This document shows positions 1 to 6,434 of a stretch of 6,966 nucleotides of DNA, in pieces. Position 1 is the first letter of the stretch, and the number at the start of each line of letters is the position of its first letter. Made by a program: the position numbers and the translations under genes. The notes below the pieces were generated by a model. The model had not been told where the DNA came from. It made no database searches and saw only the letters and a program-made list of their open reading frames with translations. The DNA comes from Marinilabiliales bacterium. GTDB lineage: Bacteria; Bacteroidota; Bacteroidia; Bacteroidales; BM523. The stretch lies in NCBI GenBank assembly GCA_002869425.1, contig PKSZ01000307.1, forward strand, positions 1-6,966, in the 5' to 3' direction.

Positions 1-1818
1 CATAAAAAAGATACGCTGGTTCTGCTTCCCACTGGAGGTGGTAAATCGATTATATTCCAGGTTCCTGCTTTAGCCATGGAAGGAATATGCCTTGTTGTTA
101 CACCCTTGATTGCCTTAATGAAAGACCAGGTAGAAAACCTAAAGAAAAGAGGTATTAAAGCTACCGCAATTTACACAGGTCTTACCAGGCATGAAATAGA
201 CATTATACTTAACAACTGTATATATGGGGATTTTAAATTCCTATATATATCCCCCGAAAGACTGGGTACAGAAATATTCAGAGAACGGATAAAAGACATG
301 AATGTATGTCTGCTGGCAATTGATGAAGCTCACTGCATTTCACAATGGGGATACGACTTCAGACCATCCTATCTTAAAATTACAGAAATAAGACAATTTA
401 TTCCCGATACACCTATACTGGCACTTACAGCAACAGCCACTTCAGACGTTGTTGACGACATTCAGGAAAAACTTGGATTTACAGAAAAAAATGTTTTCAG
501 AAAAAGCTTTGAAAGAAAAAATCTGATTTACATAGTAAGAGATGTTGAAGACAAGAATAAAAAATTATTACAAGCCCTTTCAAAAGAAAAAGGATCAGCT
601 GTAGTATATGTAAGGAGTAGAAAACGCACAAAAGAATATTCAGATCTGTTGCAAAAATATGGTATCCGGGCAGATTATTACCATGCCGGTCTAAGCAATG
701 AACTTCGAGATTTAAAGCAAGCCAACTGGAAAAAAGGTAAAACCAGAGTCATTGTAGCAACCAATGCATTCGGTATGGGAATAGACAAGCCCGATGTTAG
801 AATTGTAGTTCACATGGATTTACCCAATTCTTTGGAAGCTTACTTTCAGGAAGCAGGAAGAGCAGGAAGAGATGAAAAAAAAGCTTATGCATTACTCCTA
901 TATAACAAAGCAGACAAAACAAATCTCGAAAAACAAATTTTAAAAAGCTTTCCGGGAAAAGAGGTCATAAAAAAAGTTTACAACTCCTTGGGTAATTACT
1001 TCCAATTACCTGTAGGAGCTGGAAAAGCAATGTCGTATGATTTCAATATTTTTGAATTTGCAAAAAAGACTCAATTGGATACCATTACAATTTTTCACTG
1101 TTTAAAAATATTGCAACAGGAAGGATACATTGAATACACTGATGATATCAATCATCCATCACGGATAATTTTCAATGTAAAAAGAGATGATTTGTATAAA
1201 TTCCAAGTGGCAAATGCTACTTTTGACGGCTTTATAAAGTTAGTGCTTCGATCATATACTGGGCTTTTCACGGACTATGTAAGTATTGATGAAAATTATT
1301 TATCGAAAAAAGCCAATGTTTCCAGGGATGTTATTTATAATTTTCTTGTTAAACTCAGCACTGCCGGAATCATAAATTTCATTCCACAGAAAAAAAATCC
1401 TTTGGTTACATATACCGAAGAAAGGCTGGATGAAAAATCACTCTTTTTATCACAAAAAGAATACAATGAAAGAAAGAAACGACAAATAAACAAAATAGAA
1501 AAAGCCATACAATATGCTGAAAGTACTGCAAAATGCAGAAGCCAGATTTTATTGGAATATTTTGGCGAAAAAAACCCATACCGATGCGGACAATGTGATA
1601 TTTGTCAGAAAAGAAATGAACTAAATCTTAGCAAATACGAATTTGACCTTATACTTGATGAACTTAAAGAGCTTATCAGGAATGAATCATTAACTTTACA
1701 TGAATTGGTTGACAAAGTAGAATATGCGGAAGAAAATACAACCAAAGTACTACAGTGGTTATTGGACAATAATAAAATACAACTAAGTAATAATCAGAAA
1801 TTTGAATGGAATAATTAA
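1..1818 (+). CDS. recQ: RecQ-family ATP-dependent DNA helicase, 5'-truncated by window edge
   Basis: This is a 3'-5' superfamily 2 DNA helicase that unwinds DNA during recombination and fork repair in the cytoplasm. The frame is open from base 1, so the ATG at 76 is internal: it lies after Walker A. Numbering codons from base 1, I see Walker A TGGGKS (11-16), the DEAH box followed by CISQWG (108-117), motif III ALTATAT (141-147), motif V ATNAFGMGIDKPD (253-265) and motif VI QEAGRAGRD (283-291). A zinc cluster C-X16-C-X2-C-X2-C follows at C512, C529, C532 and C535, with the RecQ signature ILLEYFGE between. About 30-35 N-terminal residues are probably missing. Unlike E. coli RecQ, where roughly 50 residues separate motif VI from the zinc cluster, about 220 do here, including two winged-helix-like stretches near 360-382 and 432-476. 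After the zinc cluster only about 70 residues remain, with a possible winged helix and no recognisable HRDC domain. It is first in a cluster with the next two genes. Family call is very sure; the symbol is used in the family sense, since Bacteroidota often carry more than one RecQ. Confidence 0.96.
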   Translation, partial: HKKDTLVLLPTGGGKSIIFQVPALAMEGICLVVTPLIALMKDQVENLKKRGIKATAIYTGLTRHEIDIILNNCIYGDFKFLYISPERLGTEIFRERIKDMNVCLLAIDEAHCISQWGYDFRPSYLKITEIRQFIPDTPILALTATATSDVVDDIQEKLGFTEKNVFRKSFERKNLIYIVRDVEDKNKKLLQALSKEKGSAVVYVRSRKRTKEYSDLLQKYGIRADYYHAGLSNELRDLKQANWKKGKTRVIVATNAFGMGIDKPDVRIVVHMDLPNSLEAYFQEAGRAGRDEKKAYALLLYNKADKTNLEKQILKSFPGKEVIKKVYNSLGNYFQLPVGAGKAMSYDFNIFEFAKKTQLDTITIFHCLKILQQEGYIEYTDDINHPSRIIFNVKRDDLYKFQVANATFDGFIKLVLRSYTGLFTDYVSIDENYLSKKANVSRDVIYNFLVKLSTAGIINFIPQKKNPLVTYTEERLDEKSLFLSQKEYNERKKRQINKIEKAIQYAESTAKCRSQILLEYFGEKNPYRCGQCDICQKRNELNLSKYEFDLILDELKELIRNESLTLHELVDKVEYAEENTTKVLQWLLDNNKIQLSNNQKFEWNN

Positions 1819-1823
1819 CACAT

Positions 1824-2360
1824 ATGGAAGAAAATTTTGATCATATTGTTTACAGTAAAGACGTATTGGAATTTGTAACCGTAGCAGCAGAATATTGTGG
1901 TTATATTGAAACTTTTGAAGAAGACAAAACCAGTGATTTTTTATCCAGATCGCAAAAAATCCTTTCACTACTCTACTTAAAAACAATGTTGCTACCTGAA
2001 ATAGAAGCGATTGAAGAAGAAACAGAAAAATTTGTTACTGAATTTGATTGGATTAGGATAAGCGAAAAAGTTGCTTCCAGACTTGGAGAACATGATTTAT
2101 TTGTTGAAGTACCAGAATCTGCAGTTTTACAACCCGATGACATAAGCAGCGTAAGCTTATCGGAAATATTTGCAGATATTTACCAGGATTTAAAAGATTT
2201 TATCAGCCTGTATCAAATGGGTAATCACGACACAATGAATGATGCGCTTTTCTTTTGTAAATTGAACTTTGAACAATACTGGGGGCAGCGATTACTGGTT
2301 ACAATGACAGCAATTCATAACTTATTACATGGGGCTGAAGATATCGATAATGAGGAATAA
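1824..2360 (+). CDS. DUF5063-like protein, function unknown
   Basis: The protein has 178 residues, is acidic and appears mostly alpha-helical. It has no signal peptide or membrane segment, so it is probably cytoplasmic. I recognise it as resembling the DUF5063 family of Bacteroidota, mainly from its length, the N-terminal pattern of a hydrophobic helix ending EYCGYIE (23-29), and the C-terminal NFEQYWGQRL (148-157) followed by a hydrophobic helix. This is recall, not a search. No catalytic motif is visible and no function is known to me. The ATG lies 5 bp after the helicase stop and there is no Shine-Dalgarno sequence, so translation may be coupled to the helicase. The exonuclease gene follows 16 bp downstream. 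As I recall, DUF5063 genes commonly sit beside a 3'-5' exonuclease gene in this phylum, which supports the call and suggests a role in nucleic-acid metabolism; that role is inference. Confidence 0.8.
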   Translation: MEENFDHIVYSKDVLEFVTVAAEYCGYIETFEEDKTSDFLSRSQKILSLLYLKTMLLPEIEAIEEETEKFVTEFDWIRISEKVASRLGEHDLFVEVPESAVLQPDDISSVSLSEIFADIYQDLKDFISLYQMGNHDTMNDALFFCKLNFEQYWGQRLLVTMTAIHNLLHGAEDIDNEE

Positions 2361-2376
2361 ATATTACTTTTGCTAA

Positions 2377-2979
2377 ATGGTTTATAAAGCATTTCAGGAA
2401 ACTATTGAGAAAACAGAAGTAAATAAACTACCATTAAAGCAATTTGAAGGTAATATTAGAATTGCTAACAATACAGAAGAATTACATAAGATATTACCTT
2501 TAATTCATAATGAAAAAATACTGGGTTTTGATACTGAAAGCCGACCTTCTTTTAAGAAAAAAGTCAGTTATGGAGTTTCATTGCTTCAACTCAGCAGTAA
2601 AACTGAAACATTGCTAATCAGATTACACAAAACAGGACTATCTTCCGCACTTATTAATATTCTTGAAGATCCAAACATCAGGAAAATTGGAGTTGCAATT
2701 AAAGATGACCTGAGTAAGCTAAAAAAAATAAGACCTTTTCAACCGGAAGGATTCATTGACCTTCAAGATTATGCAGAGTACTTTTCGATTCAGGAAAAAA
2801 GTTTAAAAAAGCTTGCTGCAATTGTTTTAAAAGTAAAAGTTTCGAAGGCGCAAAGATTGTCAAATTGGGAAACTGAAAATCTCAGTTATGCACAAATGAA
2901 ATATGCCTCAACTGACTCATGGATTTGTAGGGAAATATACAATACATTAAGAGATACAGAAGTGAATTCGATACAGTAA
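2377..2979 (+). CDS. 3'-5' exonuclease, DEDDy WRN-exonuclease/RNase D type
   Basis: A 200-residue single-domain nuclease of the DnaQ-like fold, predicted to remove 3' nucleotides by two-metal-ion catalysis in the cytoplasm. The acidic residues are visible: Exo I FDTES with D52 and E54, Exo II GVAIKDDLSKL with D111, and Exo III YASTD with Y176 and D180, giving the DEDDy set. Exo II and the stretch containing RLSNWE (160-165) before Exo III resemble the WRN exonuclease domain, which also has GxxI-x-x-D in Exo II and a LSxW sequence. About 45 residues precede Exo I. There is no HRDC or polymerase domain, so it is neither full-length RNase D nor PolA. The only sensible start is the ATG at 2377; no Shine-Dalgarno precedes it. 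It is third in the cluster behind a RecQ helicase and a DUF5063-like protein. DNA versus RNA as substrate cannot be told from sequence; the helicase neighbour favours DNA. Confidence 0.92.
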   Translation: MVYKAFQETIEKTEVNKLPLKQFEGNIRIANNTEELHKILPLIHNEKILGFDTESRPSFKKKVSYGVSLLQLSSKTETLLIRLHKTGLSSALINILEDPNIRKIGVAIKDDLSKLKKIRPFQPEGFIDLQDYAEYFSIQEKSLKKLAAIVLKVKVSKAQRLSNWETENLSYAQMKYASTDSWICREIYNTLRDTEVNSIQ

Positions 2980-3061
2980 TGCACTGCTTATCCTACTTAA
3001 GTGACTTTCCAGTAAAATTTCATTATATTCAAAAAATAGTTGAACGGACAAACAACAAATT
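2980..3061 (+). other. Intergenic leader, no clear promoter or terminator
   Basis: These 82 bp separate the exonuclease stop from the start of the exported protein. I looked for the Bacteroidota promoter elements (-33 TTTG, -7 TAnnTTTG) and found no good match. There is no hairpin followed by a T-run that would terminate the upstream cluster. The bases just before the ATG are A-rich (ACAAACAACAAATT) with no Shine-Dalgarno, as is usual for this phylum. The gene downstream could be read through from the cluster or have a promoter I cannot see. Confidence 0.5.
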
Positions 3062-4675
3062 ATGAAAAACACATTTCTATTTCTTATTCTGATAGCAGTT
3101 GTGCAGTGCACACAAGGACAAACTTTATCTACAGATTTCAAAGTTGACGTATCTGATCCTTACAAAGTCATTGATGCAGGCAGCAAGGAGTATTTGGGCC
3201 TTGATGATGGTAATGCACTGATAGTAAAAATGGGTAGAGGCATTGTAAATATTCAAAAATTCAACACCCAAAGTATGACAGAAATTTCCAGGAATACATA
3301 CAAAGATCTCCCTAATGGATCTGTATTTCAAAATCTCATAAAAACAAAAGATAAAATTTACTATTTCTATTACGTTTACAACAAATCAGACAAAAACTTT
3401 CAGCTATATGCAAGAGAAATTGATCCTGTAAATGCCACATTTTTAGATCAAAAACTAATTTTAACAAGCAGTAGGAAAGTAGTTACTCCTGTCAAATTAA
3501 GCAACATTAAACTTCCATCTATAAGAAATCATAAGTTTTCTTTTTACAATTCATATGATCAAACTAAAATTATGATAAGTTACAGGCTATATCCCATAAA
3601 CAAAAAAGACAAGGAAAACTATGATGAAATTGGGATTTATGTTTTTGATCAGGACTTGAACAAAATTGTAGCACAAGAAACAAAAATGCCCTACACTGAG
3701 GCCAACATGTCGAACCTTAGTTATACTGTAAGCAACAATGGGATTGCAATAATGCTGGTGGCCAATAAGATTAATAAATCATATGAAATGTTTACGATTG
3801 ACTCTGAAGGCAAATTGCATATTAAAGATCTTGGTTTGAACTCTGATCAGCTGATAATGAATATCAGTATGAAAGAAAACAGCAAAGGAAATTTTGTCTG
3901 TGGCGGATATTATGCCAATGGGTTAGAATTTGATTTTTTTACATTATCCTCAAGTGGTTTAATCTTCAACGCCAATGTTTTGTTCTATATGGAAATTGAT
4001 GCTCAGGGAAATATTATCCATCAAGGACTTTTCGAATTCCCAAAAGAACTTATCATGCAATTTCTGAGTGAAAAGCAAAGAAAAAATGTTGAAAAAAGAG
4101 AAGCAAAAGGCAAGGCAGGCATCCTTAATCTTGAATTGTTAAAGCAAATTACAAAAAGTGATGGCAGTACGTTATTCCTGGGAGAAGAACAATATGTCGT
4201 ACAAGAATATATCTATACACCCAATGGATCAAAACAAAAAACTGAATACCATTTTGCGAACATTGTCTTAATAAAAATCAGTGCCAACGGAGAATTAAAA
4301 TGGATGAAAAAGCTTCCGAAAAATCAAATGGGAACGAAAGGCTTAGGACAACTGAGTATTGCTTACATGGAAGGGAAAAAAGCAGATTATATTGCATTTG
4401 TTGACAATCCAAAAAACATCAATCTGAAACCAAACGAAGGGGTTCCATCCCCTCACATTGACGGCCGAGGTGGATTTCTAACCACATATAAAGTAAATAT
4501 GAACAATGGTGAAGTTGAAAAGCATACCATTTGCGAATTAGAAGACATAAAGGGAATAAGAGCATACCAGGTAAAAACCAACAGAATATTTAGGGTTCGG
4601 CAAAACACTTTTCTGATGGAGGTTTACATTAAGAAAAAGCAGGATGCAATGATAAAGTTTGAATTGGTAAACTAA
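3062..4675 (+). CDS. Exported protein of unknown function, possible beta-propeller
   Basis: The protein has 537 residues. Residues 1-20 form a Sec signal peptide (MKNT, a hydrophobic core at 5-15, then a small polar end at QGQ), so it is probably periplasmic or on the surface. C16 is preceded by VVQ, a poor lipobox, so I favour signal peptidase I. The mature part is rich in predicted beta strands. Seven short units share a strand, a turn with D/N and often G, then a strand, centred near residues 68, 121, 197, 247, 313, 407 and 477 (for example YMEIDAQGNIIHQG and LIKISANGELKWMKK). That suggests a degenerate propeller. Between units 5 and 6 is a charged, probably helical insert (about 328-365, with EKQRKNVEKREAKGK). 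I believe similar uncharacterised proteins occur across Bacteroidota, but I cannot name a family. No enzyme motif, T9SS tail or transmembrane helix beyond the signal is seen. It converges on the hydrolase gene, stops 7 bp apart. Confidence 0.85.
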   Translation: MKNTFLFLILIAVVQCTQGQTLSTDFKVDVSDPYKVIDAGSKEYLGLDDGNALIVKMGRGIVNIQKFNTQSMTEISRNTYKDLPNGSVFQNLIKTKDKIYYFYYVYNKSDKNFQLYAREIDPVNATFLDQKLILTSSRKVVTPVKLSNIKLPSIRNHKFSFYNSYDQTKIMISYRLYPINKKDKENYDEIGIYVFDQDLNKIVAQETKMPYTEANMSNLSYTVSNNGIAIMLVANKINKSYEMFTIDSEGKLHIKDLGLNSDQLIMNISMKENSKGNFVCGGYYANGLEFDFFTLSSSGLIFNANVLFYMEIDAQGNIIHQGLFEFPKELIMQFLSEKQRKNVEKREAKGKAGILNLELLKQITKSDGSTLFLGEEQYVVQEYIYTPNGSKQKTEYHFANIVLIKISANGELKWMKKLPKNQMGTKGLGQLSIAYMEGKKADYIAFVDNPKNINLKPNEGVPSPHIDGRGGFLTTYKVNMNNGEVEKHTICELEDIKGIRAYQVKTNRIFRVRQNTFLMEVYIKKKQDAMIKFELVN

Positions 4676-4682
4676 GGTCTTT

Positions 4683-5720
4683 TTATCGATAGCTTTCTAT
4701 AAAATTAATAATATCAGTAACATACTCCACAGGTTGAGCATCCATGGGTGCATGACCTGAGTTTTCGTAAATGATAAGATATTTATCTTCTGTTCCAAGG
4801 TTATTGAGCGCATCATAGCCCAATTCAGGCGGGGTTACAAAATCGTATTTCCCCCATAAAAGTAAAGTGGGAATTTTAATTTTATACAGCTGGTTGCTCA
4901 ATGCACTTTCCTCTACATCCTCTCTCAGCATAATATTGGTCCATGTATTGGAAATCCAATTGCTGATAGGCGCATACTGAGAAGCCAACAAATATTTTAA
5001 TGCAAAACCTGGTGTCATACCATTACCCACATATACAGAATCGAGTAACCCTTCAGCTTCGTAGGAATACTTGTTCATCTGAGCGCTCTCATACATATCA
5101 ATATTTACTGAATCAAGGCTTTCACAATATTCAACTATTTCCTTCCAACGCTCCTTATTATTACCTGCCATTAATTCTTGTCTGCCATAATAAATAAGCA
5201 TATTCCTTTCCAGCGCATTTAACAGGGGCATATTATGGGCCCCATCAGATTCTATCCAACCTGAAAACTCCTGTTGATACTGCTCATTCAGCATAAAACT
5301 ACTGCCCAGCAAACCACCCCAACTATGACCATACAAAAACCATGAATAGTCTGTACCCAATTCGCTTTCAACAAATTTTTTCACCTTGTATAAATCCTCA
5401 ACATACTGCGGTATGCTGAACAAAGTTGTATCGTAATTACCCATTGATGCACCGGAGCCTCGCTGATCCCAGTATACTACAACATATTTTTCCTCAAGTG
5501 GATCTGTAAACGATGGCATCCTGTAATCCATGGCGCTACCACCGGGACCTCCATGTACAATAAAAATGACTGTTTTATTTGCTTTACTTCCTTTTAACCA
5601 TACACTCATATCAGCTCCATTGCTCCGAACAAAATAATGCTCATTTACATCCAGGTTTTTATCTTTTCCGCATGCAAAGAAAACTACAGCCAATATGAAT
5701 ATAATGATACTATTTCTCAT
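4683..5720 (-). CDS. Lipoprotein alpha/beta hydrolase, prolyl iminopeptidase-like (S33-type)
   Basis: A 345-residue alpha/beta-fold serine hydrolase. The N-terminus (MRNS, hydrophobic 5-16, then FFAC with C17 followed by GKDK) looks like a lipoprotein signal with a relaxed lipobox, placing it on a membrane facing the periplasm or the outside. The oxyanion-hole motif HGGPGG is at 56-61, DQRGSG at 85-90 and the nucleophile elbow GHSWGG at 131-136 with S133. Catalytic D293 lies in WGKYDFVTPP and H323 in ENSGHAPM, so the triad is complete. HGGPG plus DQRGSG is typical of prolyl iminopeptidases and relatives (peptidase family S33), which release N-terminal proline or act on related peptides. The cap region (about 160-280) is too divergent to tell peptidase from esterase, so substrate is open. 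Its ATG lies inside the end of the upstream gene (11-bp overlap), implying translational coupling. The stretch before the ATG is A-rich with no strong Shine-Dalgarno. Confidence 0.93.
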   Translation of the reverse strand: MRNSIIIFILAVVFFACGKDKNLDVNEHYFVRSNGADMSVWLKGSKANKTVIFIVHGGPGGSAMDYRMPSFTDPLEEKYVVVYWDQRGSGASMGNYDTTLFSIPQYVEDLYKVKKFVESELGTDYSWFLYGHSWGGLLGSSFMLNEQYQQEFSGWIESDGAHNMPLLNALERNMLIYYGRQELMAGNNKERWKEIVEYCESLDSVNIDMYESAQMNKYSYEAEGLLDSVYVGNGMTPGFALKYLLASQYAPISNWISNTWTNIMLREDVEESALSNQLYKIKIPTLLLWGKYDFVTPPELGYDALNNLGTEDKYLIIYENSGHAPMDAQPVEYVTDIINFIESYR

Positions 5721-6336
5721 TATTTTTCTTTTTAAAGGTCGGAAAATAACTTACGCCCACTTCAAATCCTAAAATTCCACCAAACGCACCATTATTTGGC
5801 ATATACACAGTAAAACTTTGTCGTATATGCCATGCAAGCGGAATTTGCTTTGTTTCCACAAACAACTTACTAAAACCAAAAGCGAAAGACATAAAAAATT
5901 GGTTATGACCAGCAAGCGGCACTTTTGAAATATTCATATTATCGTCTACTTCGTAAGTTTTTCCAGCATTAAAGGCTCTCATATATCCCATTCCAAGAAT
6001 CTTATCAACCCTAAAACCAGACGATGGCTTTAGCTTTCGAAAATTCATTTCACCGCCCAGAAGAAAAGCATTATAATACGCTGCATGATGCGTGTAAGTT
6101 AAACTTAACTTTGGAACATACTGTTTATGACGAACTTTTACTCTTCCCTTTGATCGCTTCTTTTCAATTACTCTCTCACCCAAAACATATTCTGTAGATA
6201 GCTTTAATCCCGGATGTGTATACAAATCACCATAATAAGAAATGGTTATTGGCAGGTATTGTTGTGTCGAATCAATCTGTGCATTTACAGAAACAATAAA
6301 GCCCAGGAGCATTAATATTACAAGTGACTTTTTCAT
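5710..6336 (-). CDS. Predicted outer-membrane or exported beta-rich protein, unknown function
   Basis: I place the start at the ATG at 6336 (208 residues), not at an in-frame ATG 48 bp upstream at 6384. From 6336 the protein begins with a clean Sec signal peptide, MKKSLVILMLLGF through SVNAQ, with cleavage expected near residues 19-20. The mature part has alternating hydrophobic/polar strands rich in Tyr, Phe and Gly (ITISYYGDLY, KLSLTYTHHAAYY, FFMSFAFGFSK, GFEVGVSYFPTF), which suits a small beta-barrel. A strongly basic stretch at about 55-72 (ERVIEKKRSKGRVKVRHK) could be a loop. I do not recognise a family, and no catalytic motif is seen. It ends with a TAG inside the start of the lipoprotein hydrolase gene (11-bp overlap), so the two are almost certainly co-translated. 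The other neighbour is a T9SS surface-protein gene 98 bp upstream. A soluble periplasmic beta-sandwich is an alternative. Confidence 0.8.
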   Translation of the reverse strand: MKKSLVILMLLGFIVSVNAQIDSTQQYLPITISYYGDLYTHPGLKLSTEYVLGERVIEKKRSKGRVKVRHKQYVPKLSLTYTHHAAYYNAFLLGGEMNFRKLKPSSGFRVDKILGMGYMRAFNAGKTYEVDDNMNISKVPLAGHNQFFMSFAFGFSKLFVETKQIPLAWHIRQSFTVYMPNNGAFGGILGFEVGVSYFPTFKKKNNEK

Positions 6337-6434
6337 ATTCAGAATTCGATGTAAATGTAAATATTTAGCTGAAAAATCAGTCACTTTATGACCAAAACCT
6401 GTTGTAAAACCGAAAGATAAGATCTATAAAAAAA
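6337..6434 (-). other. Intergenic region upstream of the barrel-hydrolase pair
   Basis: These 98 bp lie between the T9SS protein's stop and the start of the barrel gene. On the - strand a run of seven Ts follows the TGA stop directly (6434-6428), but no stable hairpin precedes it, so I do not call a terminator. The best -7-like element is TACATTTA at 6359-6352 (one mismatch to TAnnTTTG). It lacks a -33 TTTG at the right distance and would leave a leader of about 10 nt. The promoter is therefore undecided. Confidence 0.4.

Noticed and set aside
2365..2372. TACTTTTG, an exact match to the Bacteroidota -7 consensus TAnnTTTG, just before the exonuclease ATG
   Set aside because: It ends 4 bp before the ATG, so transcription would begin at or inside the start codon, and there is no -33 TTTG at the right distance. 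Chance matches are likely in AT-rich DNA.
1..2979. Reading the helicase-exonuclease cluster as an anti-phage defence island
   Set aside because: There is no sensor, toxin, restriction, integrase or transposase gene nearby, and all three proteins look like common chromosomal Bacteroidota families. Repair is the simpler explanation.
2980..3110. 8-bp inverted repeat TGCACTGC (2980-2987) and GCAGTGCA (3103-3110) flanking the start of the exported-protein gene
   Set aside because: The arms are 115 bp apart and do not extend beyond 8 bp. The right arm lies in signal-peptide coding sequence. Such a pair is not very unlikely by chance.
3062..3121. Lipoprotein reading of the exported protein through C16
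   Set aside because: The residues before the cysteine are VVQ; Gln at -1 does not suit a lipobox. A signal peptidase I site near QGQ is more likely.
1783..5197. Short open frames of 64-68 codons antisense to or overlapping larger genes (1783-1986, 2947-3141, 3125-3331 on -, 5000-5197 on +)
   Set aside because: They lie opposite convincing genes, show no recognisable protein features, and are expected by chance in AT-rich coding DNA.
6369..6380. Small inverted repeat CTGA/TCAG with an A/T loop upstream of the barrel gene
   Set aside because: A 4-bp stem is too weak for a terminator or operator and is expected by chance.
6337..6384. Longer reading of the barrel gene from the ATG at 6384 (16 more residues)
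   Set aside because: It would bury the clear signal peptide starting at 6336 behind a polar leader (MTDFSAKYLHLHRILN), which does not fit an exported protein.
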